NCBI RefSeq assembly: GCF_030272615.1
Contig: NC_081413.1
Coordinates: 609,595,209 to 609,659,208, forward strand
Direction of reading: 5' to 3'
DNA: 64,000 nt
DNA from: Cryptomeria japonica
Taxonomy: Eukaryota > Streptophyta > Pinopsida > Cupressales > Cupressaceae
Each line of letters starts with the position of its first letter. Position 1 is the stretch's first letter. The notes beneath the pieces were generated by a model. The model made no database searches, was not told the DNA's origin, and was given only the letters and a program-made list of their open reading frames with translations. Made by a program: the position numbers and the translations under genes. Below are positions 57,143 through 64,000 of this stretch, one piece after another.

Positions 57143-58867
57143 CGCTCTGGTCCCTTGGAGAGGGACAGGAGCGCCCATACATTTTAGACCTTGCATTTCT
57201 CGTTTTTTACGTTCAAAACCTCATCTTTGACATTCAAGATGGCATTTTTATCTGGAACTTCGAGTTCAATTCATGTGATCTTTGGAAGGAGCTTGCCTTA
57301 AAGCATTTTCGCCCTGGTCCCTTGGTGAGGGACAGGAGCGATTTTGTCTTTTGTCCTTGATCTTCATCTTCCAAATTGCCAATTCATGTTGTGAGGTAAG
57401 CAATGATCATCATTGTTCATTCTACGCATGTTTAACTTGCTTTCTCAAGACAAAATGGGCTTTCCAAAGATTTTCGCCCTGGTCCTCTAGTGAAGGACAG
57501 GAGCGATTCTTGCATCTGAGCCTAGGATTGTTGATTCTTGGGGTCAATTCTTTGTCCATCATTTTTTGAAAGACATTTCCCATCTTGTATTACCTTGTCT
57601 TGGCATGACTTTGGAAGGAAATGATTGATTTTATGAAAATCGCCTTGATCCTTGAGTGAAGGACAAGAGCACCTTTTAGTTGATTGCACAAACTCTTGAT
57701 CGTATCAACCTTGATTTACTTTCTAGACGTAGAATATCACTCCCTACTTCATCTTGAGTTCTGGAAACAAGAAATAGTATTTCACAATGTTAGGCAATTA
57801 GGCATTTTTGAAGATTTCGCTCAGGTCCCTTGGTGAGGGACAGGAGTGCCCTAGCCATTTTTTCATAGAATTTTGTGGTCCTTGCAACTCCATTCTTCTT
57901 TGAAGCCTTTTAAATATCACTCCAATCTTGTGCCTTGACCTGGATTCGCCCAAATTTGGAGAGGAAGGTTAGCTAATGTGTTTTTCGCCCTAGTCCCTTG
58001 GTGAGGGACAGGAGCGATTTGGCAATTATAAGCTCACTTGTGCTTTGCTAGCTTTCAAAATTATCTTCAATGGACCGATTACATCCTCCTTCATCCATTT
58101 CAAACGTGAAACTTGCTTTACCCTTGCAAGAAATTTGCCTTGTGAGAAAATCGCTCTCGTCCCTTGGAGAGGGACAGGAGCGCCTATTGCAACTTGGGTT
58201 GATTCTCTCCTTTGTAGCCCACTCAAGTTATATTCAACAAATAAAACACACTTCCCCTTGACCTCTTCAAATCGCGAAATCACTTAAATCTTGTGAGGAT
58301 AATGCAAATTTGGAATTCAAGCTCCGGTCCTTCAGTGAGGGACAGGAGCGAATTTTGCCCTCTAGGCCAAATCGTTACACTTTTCATCATGAAATGTCTT
58401 GGCTAAGGAAGATATCATCTTGTTACACACCATGAACGAGAGCTCAAGTCCAAGAAAGGTCCAAAAAGGTGTGTATAAAGAAAATCGCTCCGGTCCCTTG
58501 GTGAGGGACAGGAGCGCCTTCATCTTTCTAGACAAAGAGTTCAACCTTTTATTGCTTTTAACTAAATCTGGATATTCAATTATGCTCATTTCATCCTTCC
58601 TTGTGCCTTTGATGCTCCAATTAGACCAATCGAGGCCAAGAATGACCTAAGTAAACCATTTCGCCTTGGTCCTTCAGTGAAGGACAGGAGCGATTTTGTC
58701 TTAATCCTTCAATTTCATCATCTTCAAACCTTCAAAATCCTTAAAATCTTCAATTCACGTCCAATTATCTCCCCTGGCGACCCTACACAAAACAATTAAA
58801 GGAAGTTAGAGACAAATATACATTAAATAACATTTTCGCCTTGGTCCCTGGGAGAGGGACAGGGGCG
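57143..58867. repeat. Hairpin array, 11 copies, 165-177-bp period
   Basis: Conserved ~31-bp inverted-repeat units begin at 57143, 57310, 57475, 57641, 57818, 57986, 58152, 58321, 58486, 58662 and 58837. Consensus arms CGCYCTGGTCCCT / AGGGACAGGAGCG around loop TGGWG. Compensating changes occur (for example GGTCCTTCAGTGAAGGAC at 58662), suggesting the stem is maintained. Spacers of ~136 bp are much more diverged than the hairpin. Same family as 24-632. Small open frames here are by-products. Confidence 0.92.
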
Positions 58868-59261
58868 ATTTCACCTTTTCAAGCTAAAATATCCACAATT
58901 TAAATCTTCAAATCACTTCATCATGTAGGGTTAGGTCATCTTCAAGACCAGGATCAGTTATCTTGCTTCAAAAATTTGGTCAAAATTTACCTAGACAAAA
59001 TGTACAATTTCATCCTCAAAACGTTGGCACTTAGAAAAAAATTCGAATTTACCCCAAACAGAATCCTGACTTAACCTAACCTGAGACATATGAGCTCACT
59101 ATCTCAATCCCAATCCTCGGGAGGATACATAATAACCTTCAAAATACGGCTAGACTTGCCTTAGAAAACTCATTCAAAAGAAACCCCCAGGGTTTAGCCC
59201 TAGTCCAGACAATTCACTCAAAAAGCAGAGAGAAGAACAGGCAAAACCAAGCGAAAAAAAA

Positions 59262-59306
59262 GGGGGTCCCCATTCAAATGGGGCGATGTGTGAAATGGTC
59301 ACAACA
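59262..59306 (-). repeat. Conserved 45-bp terminus of the unit
   Basis: GGGGTCCCCATTCAAATGGGGC, a hairpin, then GATGTGTGAAATGGTCACAACA. Near-identical at 975-1019 and 51386-51430, inverted at 47745-47789, weaker at 25780-25822. One + frame can be read as SNGAMCEMVTTG, but the TSD shows this is an element end, not gag. Confidence 0.85.
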
Positions 59307-59311
59307 GGTAC
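59307..59311. other. Target-site duplication (right) of the 7.26-kb unit
   Basis: GGTAC, identical to 52039-52043. Confidence 0.92.
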
Positions 59312-62300
59312 CCATGATGGGAGAGCTCAACAATATCCACATGCAGTTAGCAGCAGACCCAAGAGTGCAAAGTTGTAACGACATTTCTATTGTAGACATC
59401 CCAGATGGATATGGCATGTTGTTAAGTAGGGATTGGTGCAGAAGACTAAATGGATACATTTCCACTGCCTTTCTCATATGTGGTTGCCGTGGAAGGGGTT
59501 TCCAAATCAAATCAAAATCGATAGCACCCCAAGGCTTAAGCTGATGATTACAGAATATGGAGAGAACAATGAAATATTGTTTCTCAAGGCAGACCTAGGT
59601 TCTTATACACCTAGAGTAAATGAAGTTTTGACACTACAGGCCTCTTCCATAGGAGAAGCAATTGAAAATGGATCAGACCTCGCATTACTTGACGATCCAG
59701 ACAAAGGAGAAACTATTCAAGAGTTTCAAAGAATTCATCTGGACAAGTGTATGTCAAAGGGCAGAAATGAGGAGTAAGATTCATGAATTATCGCTGACCA
59801 ATTGGTGTCGAGTTCACCTGTAAAGAATGCCACAAAGCAATCAAGGAAGTTCGTCAAATGCTCCAACAGTTTGCAGATCCTGAAAGTGATACTGAGAGTA
59901 GACAAGTTCGTCAAAAGCATGAACTTGAGCAAAATATAGTTGAATATACAGAAGAAGATCAACTGCAAGATCGTCGTAAGCATGCCATTGAAATACAAGC
60001 TTCATCATCCTACCAAACAATCAAACAAGAGATTGAAGCTGAAATCAACCAAGTGTTGGAAGAGCTTAATCGAAATATCATAGAGGTTCAAGCTTTGCCA
60101 CCTCCATAGGAAAAGGACGAACAAGTTTCAATATGGTCTCAGCATGGAGAGCAAGCATGGATCCTAAGGTTTGACGGATCCTATTCCAAGAAAGGAGCAG
60201 GAGCCAGGTTCAAATTAACTAGTCCCGATGGGAAGACATTTCTCATAGCTCATCGACTCTAGTTTCCCTACACAAATAATGTAGCCGAGTATAAGTCACT
60301 AGTATATGGGTTGTTGTTTGCCATAAGTAAAGGGGCTAAAATTGTACAGGCCTTCGGTGATTCAGAGATAGTAGTAAAGCAAGTGAGAAAGCAATATGTT
60401 GGCCATGATAAGAGACTATCTCACTACCGTAACAGGATTTGGGATCTCCTTGAAAGCTTTGATGCTTTCAACATCTGGTCAGTAGGGCGAGCAGATAACC
60501 AAATTGCCAACACCTTAGCTCAAGCAGCCAGTTCACTGGAGCCCCTTGCTATAGAGAACATGGATCATTTGTCCATAGAGTTGTCGCTAAACCCCTCAAT
60601 CCCGGATAATATTACGAATTTCCAGGTATTTGAGGATGATGATCAAATTCATGAATTTTTGACAAGCTCAGATGTATTTACAACCCAAGTGATTAATGAT
60701 GAGGAAACAAAACTAGATGACGATGGAATTTAAAACTTGAAAACAAATTTCATCCCTAGAGGGACGATACAGTTAGAGAGAATGTTTGATCAAGACCAAA
60801 TCAATGAAATAAAAGGTCAAAAGACTGATGGTGACCAATTTGAGAAAGTCAACATGGGAACCAGAGACGATGTTAAAAACATGTACATAGGCAAAGTCTG
60901 TACACCAGAAGAAAGGGCTGGGATAATTCAAGCTTTAGAAGAATATGTTGATGTCATAGCATGGAGTTATGAAGACTTGAGAACCTATGATACTTCTATC
61001 ATCACACAATCCCTCTCAAACAGGACAGTAAACCTTTCCGGCAACGCTAGAGGCCAGTTAACCCATTATTGGAACCTCTCATATACCAAGAAGTAAAAAA
61101 ATTGTTAACAACCAGAATCATATTCCCAATGCGCCATTCAACGTGGGTCGCCAACTTGGTCCTCATCAGAAAGAAGAGCGGAGAAATCAGACTATGTGTT
61201 GATTTTCAGAATTTAAACAAAGCCTCTGAAAAGGACAATTACCCCCTGCCATCCCTTGATGGAGTTTTAAAAATTGTGAATGGTTCAGAGATGATGTCCT
61301 TTTTGGACAGATACTCAAGTTATAAAAGTACTTATCGAATATGAAGACAGACTGAAAACTGCATTCACAACAAAATGGGGAACATTTGCCTACAAAAGGA
61401 TGCCCTTTGGGTTGATCACAGATACCCCACTTCCATGAACTCAGCACAGAAACGAGCCTTCAGGCTCAAGTGCCAACGCTACATGCTTCAAGGATCAATA
61501 CTCTGCAGAAAGAATCATGAAGGTATATACCTTCGATGTGTGGGATATGATGAAGCTAAGAGGATAATAGAACATTTCCACTCTAAATTTGGAACAGGCC
61601 ACGAAGGGAGTCAAGCAACTGCTTTTTAGATCCTAAGGGCTAGATATTATTGGCCCACTGTTTTCAAGGATTCCTATGAACATGTAAAGACATGCCACAT
61701 TTGTCAGGTTGCCGCCATTAGAGAAAATAACCCCACAATGCCATTGCAACCAATCACAGAGGTAAAACCATTTGCTATGTGGGGACTGGATTTTATTGGA
61801 GAAATAAACCCACTATCGTTAGCACAACACAAATACATTCTGACAGCAACCGATTATTGCACCAAATAGTCCGAAGCACAGGCATTAAAGAATTGTACAA
61901 CGGATGCAGTAATTAAGTTCCTTGAAGAGCACATTATCACTAAATTTGGATGCCCTCATGCTCTAGCATGTGATAATGGTTCCGCCTTCACTTCCCTAAA
62001 GTTTTCTAACCAGGCATTCGATTATGGCATCACTTTAAAGTTCTCCTCAAACTATTACCCCTAGGGCAATGGATTGGCAAAATCAACCAACAAAAGTTTG
62101 CTTAGTGTAATCAAGAAGTTGCTCGAGAAAAACCCAAAAGATTGGCACACTCAATTGAGATTTTCTCTATGGGCAGACAGAACAAGAGCCCAGAAATCCT
62201 TGGGCACTTCCCCATATCATTTGGTCTATGGACAGGATCCAATTTTCCCTATCCACCTGAGGATTCCGACTTTGAAGTTCATGCAAGAATTTCTAGATCC

Positions 62301-62637
62301 AGAAGAGAGAGCCCATATTCGCCTCTCTCAACTGCTGTTACTAGAAGAGCAAAGAGATCAAGCCCTGGAGAAATTTGCCAACGATCAAGGAACAATCAAA
62401 CGATGGTTTGATAGACGAGCTACCACGAAGAAATTTAGAATCTCAGATCTGGTCCTTTATTGGGATAAAGCCCACGAACGAAAAGGAGATCACGATAAGT
62501 TTGATTGTTTATGGAAAGGACCATACTAGATTGCCAAGATACTAGGAGAGAACGCTTTCAAATTGAAGACCCTGACAGGTGATGACATTCCTCTGCCCAT
62601 CAACAGGGAATTTCTGAAACACTACTTCATGCCCTGA
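59307..62637 (+). pseudogene. gypsy pol: protease C-half, RNase H, RT N-part, integrase
   Basis: VPMMGELNNIHMQLAADPRV and DIPDGYGMLLSRDWCRRLNG complete the protease/linker, with a frameshift near 59480. RNase H (about 60150-60540): FDGSYSKKGAGA, NNVAEYKSLVYG, FGDSEIVVKQV, DNQIANTLAQ; the last catalytic Asp is Asn (60509-60511). RT N-part (about 60910-61420): VDVIAWSYEDL, TTRIIFPMRHSTWVAN, LCVDFQNLNKASEKDNYPLP, MMSFLDRYSSY, then TAFTTKWGTFAYKRMPFGLI in another frame. It stops there: the palm with the catalytic YxDD is deleted and the text jumps to the integrase zinc finger (HFHSKFGTGHEG...CHIC). Integrase core: WGLDFIGE, CDNGSAFTS, but the catalytic Glu is Lys (62080-62082). Stops at 61618, 61867, 62062, 62527; final stop 62635-62637. 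GPY-type C-terminus (CLWKGPY), no chromodomain. Confidence 0.9.
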
Positions 62638-63089
62638 GTTCCATGGTGGAATTCGCTTGTACATAGTTAGAGTAGGTTTCTTTTGTGTTGTGTGTTTAGT
62701 TTAGTTGTCTTTGTTTCCTTAGTTTAGTTTGATTTCCTTAGCTTAGTTGTTTTTTCTTTCACCTGCTTCCACGTGCTTTACTTTAGTCATAAGAGAGTAT
62801 TCCCATTAGCGAAAGGGTGACGTTGCTTAAACACGCGCACTCTGGTTCGACCCCGCTAATTTATGTTTGGGGTATTCCTTTGATGAATATTTGTGGAGAG
62901 TTTCTGGATTTTAGATTAATTGTTTCTAAAGTATCTCAAAGTTAGGATGAGCATTTGACTAGAAAGGGAATCTTCAATTGTATCTCGACACTGAGTCTTT
63001 CAGTCATTATATCTTATACACTTAAAGAATCCTATGAGTCATTTTGGTCTCCCAAAGGGAAGTTGTGGCAAGAAAACATAAAGAAATTC
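62638..63089. other. 3' flank of gypsy pol, no gene seen
   Basis: T-rich repeats of TTTAGTTTAGTTGTC.TT.G type (62690-62755) resemble a gypsy 3'UTR. No PPT or LTR start is evident. Confidence 0.4.
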
Positions 63090-63097
63090 GTCAAAAG

Positions 63098-64000
63098 CAG
63101 AGAAACGAAAATCGCCCGAAATCGCCCAAACTCGGCGAGTCTGAGTCCGAGTCAGGCCAAACGAGTCCCAGGGGCTCGGACTCGGACTCGGCCGAGTCTG
63201 GAGAGTAAACTCGCCAGACTCGCCGAGTTGGCGATTTTGGCTCAAAATCGCCAGACTCGCCGAGTCCTGAGCCCCAGACTCGGCTACTGGCTGGGTTAAT
63301 AAAATGACAAAAAAAAAACATTTTAAAAAGTTTTTTTAAAAAGTAATAAGTTTTTTTGGAAGGGCGAAATTTGACATTTTGGTCTCTCCGTCAGGATTAT
63401 TTTATGGAATATAACATTTAAGTATAAGAAAAAATGTCACTTATACTTTAAGTTATATTCCATATATACTGTCAGGATGTTTGAGAGTGGTTTCAGGCCT
63501 CCAGGAGTTATATTGCAAAATCTAGTTTTTGGAGGATTCTTCAGTTTTCCAGACTTAGTCAAATTTCAGGATCAAGACATTCCAGACTTAGCCAAATTTC
63601 AGGGCATTTGAAGATCAGGATGACATTCCAGACTTTATCACTCACCAACTTGACCTAGCTTGGACCTTCAAGAATGATACTCACCAAGCAAGACCCAATT
63701 AGCAACAAGTGCAAAACCAGGCCCTAAGGAAGACTCTCAAAGAAACCCTAATTCAGACTTGTAATAAGTTTTTTTGGCCTCACGGGGCGCTGCCCCTCGA
63801 CCTCGCCCTGTATCGCGACAGGAAGCGCGCAAGGGGCGCTGCCCCTTGACCCCACCTTGGGGGCGCTGCCCCCAAACCCCCGTCGAAAAATATGGGGGAA
63901 ACTGTGTCGATAGAAGTAGAGAAAATTTAACCTCCGAGTCTAACATTGATTGGATCGACCAGGTAGATATATAGGTTGAGACTGTAGCCATGGCAGAAGA
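63098..64000 (+). mobile_element. Non-autonomous hAT element, copy 3 (runs off the window), opposite orientation
   Basis: Starts CAGAGAAACGAAAATCGCCC after GTCAAAAG (63090-63097, the expected TSD). Then come dense CGAGTC/ACTCGG arrays to 63293, ACATTTTAAAAAGTTTTTTT, and, after a 401-bp foreign segment, the GC-rich block (63780-63890) with GGGGCGCTGCCCC and GGGGGCGCTGCCCCC palindromes. It finishes with the DWIDQVDI..VETVAMAE remnant at the window edge. It reads in the opposite direction to copies 1 and 2. The right TIR is outside the window. Confidence 0.85.
63360..63760. repeat. 401-bp fragment of a giant-unit terminus inserted in hAT copy 3
   Basis: Matches 640-905 (GGAATATAAC, TCAGGATGTTTGAGAGTGGT, CCAGGAGTTATATTGCAAAA, CAGACTTAGTCAAATTTCAG). 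It is bracketed by a 17-bp direct repeat GTAATAAGTTTTTTTGG (63343-63359 and 63761-63777) that occurs once in the hAT sequence. No TG/CA ends, so this is not a normal LTR insertion. Confidence 0.75.

Larger units (their letters stand above)
52044..59306 (-). mobile_element. 7.26-kb LTR-like unit carrying a ~1,080-codon ORF
   Basis: The + strand starts TGTTGACGTG and ends GGTCACAACA, flanked by GGTAC, inserted cleanly into the gypsy protease. In minus orientation it contains, in order: a terminal hairpin and leader (59306-58870), a ~167-bp-period hairpin array (58867-57143), a TATA box (56788-56777), the ORF (56344-53092), a second TATA box (52900-52891) and an 850-bp tail. The two ends do not match each other as an LTR pair, but they match the two ends of the 21542-25822 unit. 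It is therefore either a giant solo LTR with an ORF in U3 or an element with unlike termini. Confidence 0.7.
51431..62637 (+). mobile_element. Ty3/gypsy (Tat-like) element body, split by a 7.26-kb insertion
   Basis: Coding sequence resumes exactly across the insertion 52044-59306: the left part ends ...VTQLDKIEV and the right part begins VPMMGELNNIHMQLAADPRV, with one codon set duplicated by the TSD GGTAC. Order: gag C-terminus, protease, linker, RNase H, RT, integrase. No own LTRs are recognised. The 5' side is cut at 51430 by another terminal unit, and the 3' end dissolves after 62637. The Tat-like placement rests on the extra RNase H and the gag/protease style and is tentative. Confidence 0.8.

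Noticed and set aside
59278-59306. Possible start codon of gypsy pol at 59278
   Set aside because: It lies inside the inserted unit; the true frame continues from 52043 across the insertion.
1-64000. tRNA, rRNA, CRISPR arrays, bacterial-type promoters or riboswitches
   Set aside because: None seen. The spaced hairpin arrays resemble CRISPR only superficially: spacers are similar to each other and repeats sit in retroelement termini of a eukaryotic genome.

Overview
The window reads as plant nuclear DNA made almost entirely of nested transposable elements. I see no rRNA or tRNA gene, no CRISPR array, no bacterial-type operon and no convincing single-copy host gene. Copia PBSs complementary to initiator tRNA-Met, Ty3/gypsy pol, a LINE with zf-RVT and RNase H domains, plant hAT transposases (BED plus DUF659) and very old, repeatedly interrupted insertions all fit a large gymnosperm (conifer-like) genome. 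That taxon is inference, not proven by the sequence.

Layout. 1-1019: right end of a terminal unit carrying a ~167-bp-period hairpin array. About 2450-9000 (minus): a decayed hAT transposase split by a young Ty1/copia element (3110-8704, TSD ATCTA). 9361-13368 (minus): a 5'-truncated LINE with poly(A) and a 13-bp TSD. 13392-16238: a small non-autonomous copia-type element. 16854-17383: a hAT-type MITE. 18471-20222: a coiled-coil ORF followed by PPT and 3' LTR. 21542-25822: a 4.28-kb unit with LTR-like ends and TSD AGTAT that holds a palindromic minisatellite. 27768-28153: another hAT MITE. 28620-29747 (minus): a diverged LTR. About 30420-31250 (minus): a copia gag remnant. 31755-36839: a non-autonomous element with 1.5-kb LTRs (TSD CCAAG) and an unknown repeat-containing ORF. 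36845-42154: no gene seen.

42163-46734 is a complete hAT element (TIRs, perfect 8-bp TSD GTCGTAGC) with a minus-strand transposase pseudogene. It contains a second, non-autonomous hAT (44078-45107) and a solo LTR (45724-46036). Two relatives of that small hAT lie at 49142-50264 and from 63098 to beyond the window. 47270-47744 is a gypsy gag remnant. 51431-62637 is a Tat-like Ty3/gypsy pol pseudogene in which an RNase H domain precedes RT. It is split inside the protease by a 7.26-kb insertion (52044-59306, TSD GGTAC).

The most unusual material is the family of units that start TGTTGAC and end CACAACA on the + strand (21542-25822, 52044-59306, and right ends at 1019 and 51430). Both complete copies have 5-bp TSDs, a minus-strand TATA box about 855 bp from the left end, and motif arrays in the right half. 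They behave like giant solo LTRs in minus orientation. The larger one carries a nearly intact ~1,080-codon ORF (53092-56344, minus) that I cannot assign to a known family. The window's genes do not cooperate in a pathway: they are transposition genes, nearly all visibly broken, and their nesting gives a relative chronology.
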